Source: Brachycybe producta (lineage: Eukaryota; Arthropoda; Diplopoda; Playtdesmida; Andrognathidae). Taken from it: a DNA stretch of 64,000 bases. The notes beneath the pieces were generated by a model. The model made no database searches and was not told the origin of the DNA. It was given only the letters and a program-made list of their open reading frames with translations. Location: contig JAUPFP010000004.1 in NCBI GenBank assembly GCA_036925085.1, forward strand, positions 8,468,938 to 8,532,937, in the 5' to 3' direction. Positions within the stretch are counted from its first letter, which is position 1; the number at the start of each line of letters is the position of its first letter. The position numbers were made by a program, and so were the translations under genes. Below, one piece after another: positions 1 through 11,559 of this stretch.

Positions 1-731
1 TCTGCAATAGCAAATGTCATTCATTTGAATTATTTATTTTATAAACCATTTTTTTGCGGAATAAGAAGGGTTTGTAGTAGTGCACTTGTTTCAGCTAAAT
101 TATTAATTTTTTCCTCTGACCCCTGATTCAATTTATTGAAAACACTTGTTTCACATGCACCTACCTACACACAGTAATGCACAGTAATGGTCACGGTTGT
201 TGTCATTGTGTCACAGTTGTATGGAGACAAATAACCCACTGTTTTTTAACTTTATTGAAAATATTTTTTCCAAAAAAAAACGGCCCAATTGAATACCGGC
301 CATTCCGGCATTTGCCAGCACGCCAAGTGATCGATTTATTCTATCAAAAATAAGTCTCAACCATATAAGCATATGTGAACAAAACAATTTATTTAAGTCC
401 TAAAATATAAGCATGTGTGCCAACACAATTATTACAAGTACCAAAACTAAAGTACATGTGGGCCTACAAAATTCTAAGTCCCAACAATTAAGTATATGTA
501 GACCAATTATTCTTAATGTTAACCATTTGTCAGAAGCTGTACAATATGCTGCCCATGCACGTTCACTTGAGGAGCGAGAGAAAGACTCGGAAGGCAAGAA
601 CCATAGTATCAGGTTTAATAATTTTATGCAGATACTGATATTAATTATTGTGACAGTGGAATTTGTCATTATTTTGATTAAAAATGCAGACCGAAAACAT
701 ATAGCTATAATAATAGCTTGTTTATTGTTAA
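1..731. other. AT-rich non-coding stretch
   Basis: I see no convincing exon. The open frames near 400-810 have no recognisable motif, and the flanking sequence has no clear splice or start context. About 285-335 (a CCCAATTGAATA followed by a GGCATTTGCC motif) resembles a transposon end that recurs inverted near 59780-59870, so part of this stretch is probably old repeat. Confidence 0.4.
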
Positions 732-1282
732 AGAGACCACTACCTTCAGAAATTTCTTGTCAAAATATTGCCAAGAATTATTCAATGATTACCAAAACGA
801 TTTTTAAAATTTAAAATGTCATTAATTTAAAAAAATTAAGTCAGTTGACTTCATATAAATGAACTTAATTAGATAGTTGCGTCACCAAATTACAGACAAT
901 GGGCAAGAAAAGGCCCCAAAGTATACTCCTATACTCGAATTCTTACGTGTTGTCATTATGTCACCTCACATTACTTTCATTTCAAAGTACTATGGATTTA
1001 ATATTTGAATTATTTCGCATGGAAGGTTGTATTGAGTTGAATATGAATAGGGAATACTTATATTACATTAAGGAATTCTGGAAATTTGAGATGCCAACCT
1101 TTCCCAGAAACAGGGGGGGGGGGGAGATTTTTCTTTTTGGTGACTCAGGAAAAGTCGTTTCATTTTCAAGGTTTTTTTTATGGTTTTAATGACTATTTTA
1201 AATTTTAAAAATCGTTTTGGCAAACGTAGGGTAAATATCTTGGCAATATTTTGAAAAGATAATTCTGGAGGTAATGGTCTCT
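732..1282. mobile_element. TTAA-flanked MITE (piggyBac-like target site)
   Basis: The two ends are long inverted repeats: about 732-815 matches the reverse complement of about 1193-1282, starting AGAGACCACTACC on the left and ending GGTAATGGTCTCT on the right. The element is bounded by TTAA at 728-731 and 1283-1286, the target site duplicated by piggyBac-type transposases. The interior carries a poly-G run near 1110 and no transposase, so it is non-autonomous. The superfamily is inferred from TTAA alone. Confidence 0.72.
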
Positions 1283-1792
1283 TTAAGAAATTATATACTG
1301 TTAGATATTTTCATGATATTGCTGTAACACCATCTCAGCTGATAAATTAACATTTCTAACCTTTATAAAAAATAATCGACTTGCAAAAGCTTGTCAAGTT
1401 TTGACTGCTTTGACACAGCTAAATCTAAACATGACAACTCCAGAGATTTTGATGGACCTCACTTTTTTTCAAATGACCTGAAATTTGACAAGTGATACAT
1501 ATTATCTAAGGACAACTTTTTAAATGTTGAGACTAATTTTCAACTTTTTTTGGGTATCCCTAATGTACTATTGAAATGATAAGCCTGGGAACAATCCTGG
1601 CTCTTTATTTTTCTTGGAATGGCATAGAACTTTGTCATCCCTCTGTACTATCATACAGACGGTTTACCCAGTTCTACACAGCTGATGATGCCAATATCCT
1701 GTATAGGTCACACCTCCCCGGGGCCTGGGCCCTTTCCTCCCAATCCCACCCCTTAATACAAAAAAATCGTCTTGATAAGCAACAGCATTAAG
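1283..1792. repeat. Non-coding; contains a dispersed repeat at 1570-1690
   Basis: No gene is seen. Roughly 1570-1690 is homologous, same strand, to 54170-54290. Both contain a CTTTGTCA segment followed by CCCTCTGTACTATC and then a CACAG/ACAG motif. Function unknown; it is probably a fragment of an interspersed repeat. Confidence 0.45.
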
Positions 1793-1835
1793 TCTATGGG
1801 GTCGCATTTTTCTTTTGTTTTGTTATTAAAGCTTG
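1793..1835 (+). repeat. 43-bp direct repeat, left copy
   Basis: This 43-bp sequence ends exactly where the LTR begins at 1836. It recurs with four mismatches at 3331-3373, exactly where the second LTR stops. It is far too long for a retroviral-type target duplication. Confidence 0.75.
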
Positions 1836-3330
1836 TGTGGCAACCTGGTCTGCTCAATTTTAAATTTTTGATTGAGCAGACGAATTCCCTTATGGTGGTC
1901 TGCCTGACAGCTACAGTAGGCAGTTAGGTCGGACGCCATTTTGGTGCCAGCAGACCTCTCACCATGAAGTCTATGGGTGAGAGGTCAGATGTGACCTCTG
2001 TCCCCTCCAGGTGGAGTTGCCTGGAGGTTTCCTGTGGCCTAGTCAACCACAGGATCTGGGCAGTTGGTTGTAGGCTTGGAATGTGACTAGACCTGTGGGT
2101 GGAGGTCAAGTAGACCTCCACTGTCCAGCCTCTGGATCATCTTTTGTTTGCTTTTGGCCGTTTGGCCTTAGATTGTATAGTGCCTGGCTGGTAGAATTGA
2201 CCAGCCAGTTCTGTAAATACTGCCATCACCTTCGTTCATCGTAAGTGTAAATAAAACACTTAATTTTATTTCATCTTACTTTGTGTCCGTGTATTTTCTT
2301 TGGGGAGTACCGCGGAGGGTGGGTTGTCCGGGTTGGGGTCAATGCCACCGTCTTTATCAACTTGTTTCGGCCGGTGCTTGTGTCGGCTCGCGGTAGAACA
2401 ACGGTTCTACCACGCTTTGCACGCGTCCGCAACTCCAGGATATTCCTTTCGAGGAATTCCGAGCCCTGGAGGAAAGCCGTCTTAGGGGGACGATCTTCGA
2501 TACTGGTTTTGGGTGGCATAACACCCAGATGTGCCTGTGGTGGGCACGTCGGTGGGCTGCGGAGTGAATGGGCTCCACTTTCGCGACACCGCCAGAGAAG
2601 CCGTCTGGAACATAAGAAAGTCAGGTTCGGGGAGCAATCCTGGCTGGCTCGACTGACCTGTTCCCAAGACGGAACAGGGAAGTTGAGAGGATTGTGGCAA
2701 CCTGGTCTGCTCAATTTTAAATTTTTGATTGAGCAGACGAATTCCCCTATGGTGGTCTGCCTGACAGCTACAGTAGGCTGTTAGGTCGGACGCCATTTTG
2801 GTGCCAGCAGACCTCTCACCATAAAGTCTATGGGTGAGAGGTCAGATGTGACCTCTGTCCCCTCCAGGTAGAGTTGCCTGGAGGTTTCCTGTGGCCTAGT
2901 CAACCGCAGGATCTGGGCAGTTGGTTGTAAGCTTGGTATGTGACTAGACCTGTGGGTGGTCAAGTAGACCTTCACTGTCCAGCCTCTGGATCATCTTTTG
3001 TTTGCTTTTGGCCGTTTGGCCTTAGATTGTATAGTGCCTGGCTGGTAGAATTGACCAGCCAGTTCTGTAAATACTGCCATCACCTTCGTTCATCGTAAGT
3101 GTAAATAAAACACTTAATTTTATTTCATCTTACTTTGTGTCCGTGTATTTTCTTTGGGGAGTACCGTGGAGGGTGGGTTGTCCGGGTTGGGGTCAACGCC
3201 ACCGTCTTTATCGACTTGTTTCGGCCGGTGCTTGTGTCGGCTTGCGGTAGAACCGCTGTTCTACCGCGATATTCTCGGCGTGGCGGCGTGGTTTTCATCC
3301 GTGTCCGTCGAGGGTGGCTCCAGGGAGCCG
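1836..3330 (+). mobile_element. Deleted LTR element: LTR (1836-2427), internal remnant, LTR (2693-3330), hairpin-array family
   Basis: Two copies of the same LTR lie in direct orientation. Each starts TGTGGCAACCTGG, carries AATAAA before the R region, and then a GGGGAGTACCG block. Between them, 2428-2692 is an internal remnant ending in a purine tract (GGGAAGTTGAGAGGAT) immediately before the second LTR, as expected of a polypurine tract. Neither LTR reaches the terminal GACGTTACA seen in the complete copies at 12729 and 62359, so both are truncated at their U5 ends. No gag or pol survives. The long open frames here (for example 2281-2784) come from GC-rich LTR sequence and are not genes. Confidence 0.82.
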
Positions 3331-3373
3331 TCTATGGGATCACATTTTTCTTGTGTTTTGTAATTAAAGCTTG
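3331..3373 (+). repeat. 43-bp direct repeat, right copy
   Basis: This is the partner of 1793-1835, with 39 of 43 positions identical. It starts at the base after the truncated second LTR and ends AAAGCTTG before a different LTR begins. Confidence 0.75.
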
Positions 3374-3924
3374 AGATGAATCATCTTTAATATTTTGGGT
3401 GACCACTAGTCAATCTCTCTAATTGGTCAATTTGGGGTTTACCTTTGTTTACTTTTGGGTATAAAAAGGCCGTGTTTTTATTGTAAATCAAGCACTTTTT
3501 GGTTTGATTGCTCAAGAACGAATCTATGCCCGATTGTGGCTAAAATTCTGAATCACTTGTATATTTTGGAAATAAATGGTTATTATGGGCAAAAAGTTGC
3601 TAGACTTTTTTTTATGTTTAGTAAATCGAAGGAAAGACTTTAAACATTTTATCATCTAGAACTGTCAATCCAGGTGCAAACCTGGATCACCAATACTAGA
3701 TGAGACCAAAGAGGACAACACGATCTACCGGCTTTTAACCAGGCAAGCCTGGGGAGTAGCAGACAGCGAAAAGATCCTTAAAACTGTAAAGTTCATTAAG
3801 GAGGAACTTGTAAAGAAACGGAAAGGGATTAATTTGTTTCCTTCCTCCCTAACCTGGATAGAATAAGTGGCCTAGCCAACCACCTTTTGGTAGATTCTAT
3901 CCCCCCCAAAGGTGGTTTGTTACA
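3374..3924 (+). mobile_element. Solo LTR, same family as the 3' LTR at 40426-41337
   Basis: It aligns in order with 40640-41337. Shared points are a GATGAATCATC-like start, a TATAAAAAG promoter box near 3461, a motif ATGCCCGATTGTGGCTA (ATGCCCAATTTTGGCTA in the other copy), AGGTGCAAACCTG, a GTGGCCTAGCCAACCACC hairpin, and GATTCTATC with a C/G-rich tract close to the end. It finishes GTTACA. The left boundary is uncertain because it abuts the 43-bp repeat. Confidence 0.68.
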
Positions 3925-3975
3925 CTATATATTTCATTACAGAATTGAAACTTAATTGAAATTTTTAAGCACTCT

Positions 3976-4730
3976 TGTGACGACCCAGTTTTGCTCTTTG
4001 TGGAGCAAAACTAAAACTCCTATGTCGTCTGCTAGGCGCCTGTTTGGCTGCCAGGCTGACGACAAAATGGCCAGCAAAGGGTCACTGTCCTCCCCCAGGT
4101 GGAGCAGCCTAGGGGTGATATATAATGGCGGCGGCCATTATAACCTGGACAGTTAAAGTAATACCCTGGATATTTATGGATGTATGATTGTGTGCTCCGT
4201 CGTTCTTTTCATCAGGTGGCCAAAATGGCCACCATTTTATCTTGTTGCTTGGAGGTGACTGACCTCTCCTCCTGGCTGGATTAGCCAGGAGTATTTGCAT
4301 CTTATCTCCGTGAGTGTTTTTTATTCATAGTTATACTTGAATAAAGTATTCGTTTATTTTCACTCTAATCTGTGTCCGTGTGCATTATTAAAATTACTAG
4401 GGAAGTAACCACGAGAAGGGTGGGGGTTTGCCGGTGGGGTTACGCCGGTACTTCACCGTCCTGGTTCGGCGTGAATATTCGACATGTCGGCCGTTCTTCG
4501 CGTTGTCACCCACGGTGAGATCCACTGGGGGTTCATCGTGGGTTCTCCGTCGTTTCGGCGGCCGTTCGACCGTCGATCATCGAGGAGGATCCTCCGTACG
4601 GTGCTACCCGTGACGCGAACGGTCAAGAGGAGGGTTGGCCCGTGCTTCAACCCGTCCCAAGGAGGATCAAGCGGCGGTAAGTTGGGGAAATTTACCGGGG
4701 TCATTGTAGCGACCAAGTCGGGTCGTTACA
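3976..4730 (+). mobile_element. Complete solo LTR with 4-bp TSD CTCT
   Basis: The LTR starts TGTGACGACCC and ends GGGTCGTTACA. It is flanked by CTCT at 3972-3975 and again at 4731-4734, an exact 4-bp target duplication. It contains a chain of hairpins, for example GTTTTGCTC pairing with GAGCAAAAC close to its start, an AATAAAG polyadenylation signal near 4341, and the TGTGTCCGTGTG segment downstream. It is a diverged relative of the TGTGGCAACC LTRs, with the same layout but little sequence identity in the hairpin arms. Confidence 0.85.
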
Positions 4731-4734
4731 CTCT

Positions 4735-5865
4735 CGAAGATTTTTAAGTTGTGTTACTCTTACCACAAACATGCAATATGTACGCCTATGTAAAATAGTA
4801 AAACAAGCTACACTATAGGGACCATGCACAAGGACAAGTGTACCCTACTTTTTGGAAAATCCATGAAAAATGGAAGTAAAAAGAAAAAAAACTAACTGCC
4901 ATTTAAAAAAACATACAAGGGAAATTTGCTTTTGCTTATAAGATAAAGAAAAACAGACCTCATATTCAACTTACGTCTTGAAACACACTGAAATTAATGT
5001 TTGTATAGTTGGTACGTAGTTTTACGTAAAAAAACATTTTGTGCCACCTTTTGGCGGCGGTAATTTGTAAAAAAAAGATGGGCAGTATGGAATGCAACAT
5101 AATACATAAATGACGTCATTCAATTAAACAATAAGCTTGTACAACTTTAAATAGTTGGTTCGACAGCAATATTGAATTCTTCAGCACCCGTGTTGTGGAA
5201 TCTAGACAATAAGTGTGCTGAATGAGATGTTGTCATGTGAGTTTTAATTTTCAACAAACAGCACCGTCTATGTGGTGCATGGATGTCACAAAACTTTTCA
5301 ATATCTACTGCACTCTATGGTTACGGGACTCCACAGGGCAGACAATGTAATGCGGACCGTGACCCAGTGAACAACGTTCAGGCCTGCTAAAAATAGACAA
5401 CTTCAAAGTTAAAACTAAAAAATGACGATCAGCGCCGAAGCAGATCCTCTGGCCAACATCCAAGTTCTCAGTCAAAATCTGCCTTGTGAGCATAAGAGTA
5501 CATCCTGTCTTATAACCAGAATTCTGGCCCCCTAGCAAGGTTTGACGTCATTACCTCAATGATGAAACACCTTCTAGAAACATCCCGAAAAAGTGGAGGC
5601 ACTTCCTGAAACAAAACAAAAAAAATTGGCACCAGAGGGCCACGCATCCTGTACCACTGTATTCACAACCGTGGCTATGCGGCTAGTAATCACAATATCT
5701 AGCTATAGCCATAGACTTAACCACTGATTTAGCTAGAAAAACAGATACCTAAACGCATATCCACTGTTGAGAATACTGAGGCCGGTGCCCTAGACTGGAC
5801 TCAAAATGGCGGTCATCTGTGTAGAAACAATCCCACAGCCAGCACCACACGACTTCCATAATAGT
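4735..5865. other. No gene recognised
   Basis: AT-rich sequence without a supportable exon. Open frames on either strand are short and lack motifs. Confidence 0.4.
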
Positions 5866-6063
5866 CTTGCCATCTGTGAAGGACAGTCCTCCATTCAGAA
5901 GAACTGTCCTCCGGCTAGGACCATCCTCCACAAACGTATTTAAATGTGTATACAATTTATTGTGTGCGTGAGGGCATGTTTGCCTTCGTGGAGGACGGTC
6001 CTCGTCGGAGGACATTTCCTCCGAATGGAAGACTGTCCTCCACAAAGGAGGAAAGGTGGCAAG
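5866..6063. mobile_element. MITE with CTTGCCA ends and GGAGGAC motifs, copy 1
   Basis: The left end CTTGCCATCTGTGAA is inverted-complementary to the right end GGTGGCAAG. The arms carry several GTCCTCC/GGAGGAC blocks that can pair. A shorter homologue lies at 24462-24618. No coding capacity and no clear target duplication was seen. Confidence 0.68.
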
Positions 6064-7189
6064 CTTAATCCTCACATGTAAGAATTGGGTCGTCACACTT
6101 GAATTCTGTTAGTATTTCTGCAAAATAAAAGACTTGAACATGAAACCAAAAAATCAATGAAACTTTATTTTGCAATTAATTAATTACCCTTATGTGATCA
6201 AGTAAAAAAGAACAAACCATATTCAAGCACTTGCGCTACAAGTAGTAAATTGTGCAACACAAATGATGTGCAATTTAAGTAAAAAAAAAAGTCACCATAC
6301 CATTAAAACTATTAATATTAGCATAATCATTTGAACATAGGAAATAAAACATTTAAATCTATGATAAAATTACCCATGCAATTAAGAAAATGTGATAGCT
6401 CTGCGGTCATGAGTAGGGGCGATGACATCGTTTGAGACTATTAGTGTTAGAAAAAACAGCTTTTGAAAATAATCTAAATATCTTAAAATATAAAACATAT
6501 CTACTTTTCAAGAAAACCAAACTGACCTCCCTCCATAATTTGCTGTATTTCCCTTCCAATGCTCACAATAAAAGAAAAAGTCACGATAGCACACACAACT
6601 GGTGAACTTCCGAACTTCCATTGGGTCATTATCTATTCGTTGCTGTGACAAAATGAATTTACCAGTTGTACAGTCGTCGTTATTATGGCATTTTCCCACT
6701 TATGATCATTAAATGGAATACAAGAACTTATAAAGCTAGGTTAATTTTGTTTTATTAATAATGATGTTTTAAATTCTAACTTTACACAATAATAGTCTTC
6801 AACAATACAAGTGCCCCTTATCACGTCCACCGCGATAACAAAGATAACATAGGCTCTTGAAAAATTATGTCGTCTCTAATATTAGAAAAAAACGTAATTG
6901 ATTTTATATTGTTAGTGCCAAAACATAGGTTGGATACCAGTTTCATTAACTATGGTTCATTCTGGCCCTCCATTATTGAGGCACTAGTTGAAGAAACAAG
7001 AAATCCCTCGGCGGATGTCGTGTCGGGTGATAAATTGTTTAAAGATTCATCATCTTCACAGGCAGCATACCTTGTTCCGGTGTATTTTCTAAGATGAACC
7101 TATTTGTAAAAAGTACTGTTAATACTGTATGTTAAATATTTTTTAACAAAGGCACAAAACGTATGCTACACAAAACAAACAGTGCAACA
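6064..7189. other. No recognised gene; two short unassigned open frames
   Basis: A minus-strand open frame at 6699-6508 (63 codons, cysteine-rich, with a CVCY segment) and a plus-strand one at 6867-7097 (76 codons) are the best candidates. Neither matches a family I know and neither has convincing flanking exons. They could be chance frames or isolated exons. Confidence 0.25.
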
Positions 7190-9723
7190 GTTCTCGAAAA
7201 AGGACTGTTGTAAAATATGCCCCCTTTTTCAACATGCTCCTGGCATTTGCCCATCCCACCCAAGCCTTAATCCAGCCCTGGTTCTCACAATCCTGAGGTC
7301 CCACCATTATACTGGACTTCTTACTGGGAAGATACAACTTCCTACGGAGGTTCGTGGCAAAAGCTTGGACCAAGCATTGGATATTTTACGAGCCTGCTGG
7401 CCATCCAGCAGAGGAGTTTTATGCGCACTGCGTGGAGTACCATCCAGATCGGGGCTGGGGAGTTAAAAGTGGCCATACTGGACCAGTTCAACATTTAGGA
7501 CCAGGCAAGGTTACTCTACTCACAGTTTATGAAGCTGCGACAGGGAGCAACCGAGTCGGTCCAGGCATTCTATTAGTGCTACATAGATCATGTCGAAATG
7601 GCCAGCCATATGAAGCCGAGGATTTTCGAATCGCTCGGTTCCATAGTATGCTAACAAAGGAAATCCGCATGAGTATGTGCAGAACGAAGGGCAAAACACT
7701 AGAGAAATACTCCCACGCCACTCGTGTTATGGAAGCAGACTTCATGGTGGCGGGGTTTATTTTTCAATCAACGGGGAATGGTGACGTGACCAAACAAGCC
7801 AAGTTTGGTTTGAAGGCTACTGGCTCATTCAGAGGACCTTCAAATTCCTCCACCCCAATGAACCAGGTAGGTGCACAACTGAAAACAGTTGTGTAAAAGA
7901 CCAAGGGTCAGGAGAAGAAAGAGAAGAAGAATGCTAGTACGGATGGAGGGCAAGCACGGCTGGCCTGGCCACCCTTGTAAAGGTTTCTGCTTCCAGTAAC
8001 GAAACCACACATAAACGGTTGCGGCCATGCTAAAACTGGTCAGATGGAACACTTGAAGCAGCGGTGTCAGAAAGCGGCAACATATAAGGTTAACTCGACT
8101 GCACGATGGCACTGAACGGTAGTCCAGGGACATTAGTAGGAAACAGGGCCACCCCAGTACCCTTCGGTGGGAGCCCATTGATGGTCAAATATACTACGAC
8201 CGGTAGGTAGAAACGAGACTGTGTGGACCCATTAAACCCACAACAGTCCCAACCGAAATGAGTGGCACTGGACAAGGGGTAGGCTGCAAAGCTCAGGTGT
8301 GAACCTTGGCATAGTGGCTGACGAAAGGGCTTACCTTTGGGCATAGTCGAAATATGTCCGGATTATGTAGAATCCTGGGTGCCACTGGCAAGGTCTGCGG
8401 ACCCAGAAGTTATAAGTAAGATATACCCGGAGCCATGTACCACATTCAATGCCGTGATGACCAGTTTGGAAAAGTGGTCACTCCCTCTGAAATATTTTTT
8501 ACTCTTGGAGGCGCTGACAGGATGGTTGGTGGTGGGGTAGATAGAAGATGGCTGCATCCATGCTCCCAGCCAGGCCTGGGAAGCCGTGTGTTGAGGTGGC
8601 TACCCAGACCCCTGTTCAGTCACTGAGATGCAAAAAACATCAATCCTGGGAGTGGGTGCACTCCCTTAGCTGAACATCAGTGCCAGATAACCGTGGTTGG
8701 TAAACCCAGAGTACTGGTGCCAATGGGGGATTATTTCCATGAATTTATCGCCCATTAAGATGATATATACAAGCTGCAGCTGGCTAGGCTTTGGTTAGCT
8801 GGAACACATGTTATACGACATAAAATATAAAATGGCCAGTGCCAACATGGCACACTGATGAATATTAAAGACTAGCAGAGATACCCTTCATTGCCCGGGG
8901 CAAAATATAAAGGTCTGGAAGAATCACGAACTACCAGGTGGTACACTGCATACATAAGGCAAGGCTTAGAGGCCAAGATCCACGTGCTCAAGGCCTCTAG
9001 TGAACCAAATGAGTTTAAAATCCAAAAGGGTGACTCCCAATGTGCCAGGTCATCCTCTTAGAAACCCAATCGCAGTATCAGGAACTCCAGCGGATCAAAG
9101 CAAAAGGCCAGATTCAGATGATCGCTCCCTTGCCTTAGCGACGCACCAGACATGAAGAACCCATTGCATCAGAAGCTCAGGAGGTATCCCCAATGCCAAT
9201 CTGTGGCAGAGCTCCTGCAAAGGCTAGTGGTGGTAAGTCAGCCGACTCTTAGACTTAAGAAGAGTATTTCCTCTTCCTAAGCAACATGATGGAAGGTTTA
9301 TTAAGAAATCTGGCCCTGTTCAGTTCGGTTACGAGGTAGACGGTGGCAAACAGCTGTGATAGTGCAACCAGCATCTTCTAAATTTTCAACATCGCCACAT
9401 CGAGGAAGGTAGATGAACCTTAGTCCGCAAAGCCCAGTCAGTCTTCAAATATGCTGTGAGAGTAATGCAGATCGTAGGGCAGGCTTCGGGTAGTGGTGTG
9501 CCTGTGAAAAGCCCAGGATTGCCGAAGTTGAGTCTGGTGTTGACTCCAAGGAGTTGACCATCAGGTGCAGTTCCTGCGGCCTGACCACCAATAATGGGTG
9601 GTAGTCCTATGGTTTTGTGATTCCTGAAGGAAGTACACCAATGTTTGCAAGTCCCAGCAGCAGAAATTTCCAGTTTCTAAGATTGCAAGGGTTATGCGAT
9701 CTCCCTCTAGTACGGGAGGAGCA
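7190..9723 (+). mobile_element. GC-richer degraded block, probably retroelement interior
   Basis: Base composition rises sharply compared with the flanks. The block ends in a purine-rich tract (ACGGGAGGAGCA) directly before a TGTCACAGCC LTR start at 9724, which is how the interior of an LTR element ends. The longest open frame (7354-7896, 180 codons) has no motif I recognise, and I found no reverse transcriptase, RNase H or integrase signature. I infer a heavily decayed interior; it could instead be another GC-rich repeat. Confidence 0.4.
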
Positions 9724-10250
9724 TGTCACAGCCTGGTCTGGCTCTCCCATTAATTTCAGAGAGCAGATGAATTCCTGATGGCGGTCTACTAGGCTGGTTG
9801 TTGGTAACAGCCAGGGGGCGCCATGTTGTGCCCAGCCATGAGGTTAGGTATATTACCGTGGGTGAGAGGTGAAGTTATGCGGCTGTTTCCCTCTAGGAAC
9901 AGTCTCCTGGAATATAAATGGCAAGGCCGGCCATTGTTCTGTGACAGTTGTTAGAGATCTGTACAAGTGCATGGCCAGAAACCATGTTGTCATCCTGCCA
10001 CATGTCCTGTTGAGTTTGCTTCTCTGCCGGCCACACAGGCCGGCAGTTATGTATATATTTTTCTCTTTTAAACTGCCTTTGAGTTTAGTTATTGGGAGAG
10101 TTGTTTTCGGAAGGGGGTTTTTAGGGGAAACACTGTTCGTTGCCGTGTTCTGCGGTACTAACGACTTGTGTCGGTCCATCGGCAGACCCTTCTTGTGTGT
10201 TGATTTGCTGTCTTGTCTTCGGCATCACAGCCACCAACTTCGAAGGACTG
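9724..10250 (+). mobile_element. LTR-like sequence, diverged hairpin-array family
   Basis: It starts TGTCACAGCCTGGTCTGG and has the same order of elements as the TGTGGCAACC LTRs: a CTCTC/GAGAG pairing region, GAGCAGATGAATTCC, a GGCGGTCT box, a GGTGAGAGGT motif, a GCCGGCC hairpin around 10027-10046, and a TTCGGTTTGTGTCGG-like segment. The right boundary is approximate. Confidence 0.55.
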
Positions 10251-10950
10251 TGGTTTGACTGTAACTACCTGGCAGGGGTCACCCAAGGCCAACTTGCATT
10301 TGATCCTGCCCATAAGCCAGAGTCCGGAATGGTGAGTTACCATGATTTTGGTTTGGGCAACTGGTTGGGTTACTGCAATGGGTCCCACATGGGTCCCATG
10401 GCCATGGGTCTGGGATGGCCACTCCCAGAGTCATCGGTTTCGACTACACCACCCCACAACTTGATGCACTCTGTGGCTTGAGTTGTGGACATCACCTACA
10501 GCTGATTTTGGTCAAACTAGGTCAGCAGGTGTTCTCCATTATGAATGCTGTGGGACAAGGTGCTGTACCGGTAGCTGTGACCCTGCATGGAGCCCACTTA
10601 CCAAATGTCTGTTGGTATGCAATCTGAACGGAATGTCGGGTCAATTTATCATTAAACTGGCAGCAGGTAATGAATGACATGGACTACAGTGTGTGCCTGT
10701 TAGTCTTTCTCACTAGTCGGCTTCTGGATAGAGTCCGACTGGTTCCCCTGGTAGGGTCACAGTAATGAGACTCATTGAGGAGGATTAGCTCCATGGATTT
10801 GAGTTCCATCATGGGTATGCCAGTCTGAAGCTTCCTGAGTGGTTCCAGGGCACCTGGAGCCAGAGGCTCAGAAATGAGTAGGTGCCAGGCACAACCCAGA
10901 GACTGGCTTGACCATATGTTCCCAAGCCAGAACAGAGCAGATGAGAGGGT
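10251..10950 (+). other. Probable internal remnant before LTR 10951
   Basis: GC-richer than its surroundings with no recognisable protein. The final bases (GATGAGAGGGT) form a purine tract against the LTR start at 10951, consistent with an element interior. Confidence 0.35.
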
Positions 10951-11559
10951 TGTGACAACCTAGACTGCACCTACCAGCCAAATGGATGGTGCAGATGAAA
11001 TCCTGGTGGCTGTCAGCTCAATGCATGACAGACAGAGACTGCCATGTTTTGTCCAGTCTAGGCCTCTCCTTTGGGAGCTGGTGTTACCTCCATGTAGGTG
11101 AGAGGTTGTTTTATTCACAGGTGCTGCACCAGGTGGTGTCATGGAGGACCTGGACACGGAATTGGCATGGCCAGAGGCTCTGCTCCAGTCAACAACATTG
11201 AATGCCACGTACACAATTTGTTCCTTGCTTTTTATTGTTTTTATATGCATATTTCCAGTTGACCAAAGCATTGCCAGCTGCAGCCTGTAAATACTATTTT
11301 CATTTTAAGTTGAATAAACCTATTTTTAACCGTATTTATCGTGCCTGGGTCAGTACTTTGTTAAAGTACTTGTGTGGGGTCGCGACCTCCACAGCAGGAA
11401 CTGCAAACGCTTCTCCTGTGACAGTTCACGCCAGTCTTCGATGTTTCTTGGGCGAATCACCAAGTTCACCATCGGACACTCCACGGTAGGAGCCCACCCG
11501 GCCAGGAAGTCCACAGTAAGTAAGAAAAAAAGTTAGTCTGGCCGGCTCGGGTTGTGACA
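10951..11559 (+). mobile_element. LTR (TGTGACAACC ... GTTGTGACA), 3' LTR or solo
   Basis: It begins TGTGACAACC directly after a purine tract and ends GGGTTGTGACA. It contains the hairpin CTGCACC/GGTGCAG near its start, CCTCTC/GAGAGG further on, and TGAATAAAC as polyadenylation signal near 11310, then a GGTCAGTACTT segment shared with the LTR at 15842. No equal flanking duplication was found, so it is probably the 3' LTR of a decayed copy. Confidence 0.72.

Noticed and set aside
2281-2784. 167-codon plus-strand open frame and its overlapping antisense frames
   Set aside because: It lies in GC-rich LTR U5 and internal sequence, the same peptide start recurs in other LTR copies (3135), and no domain is present.
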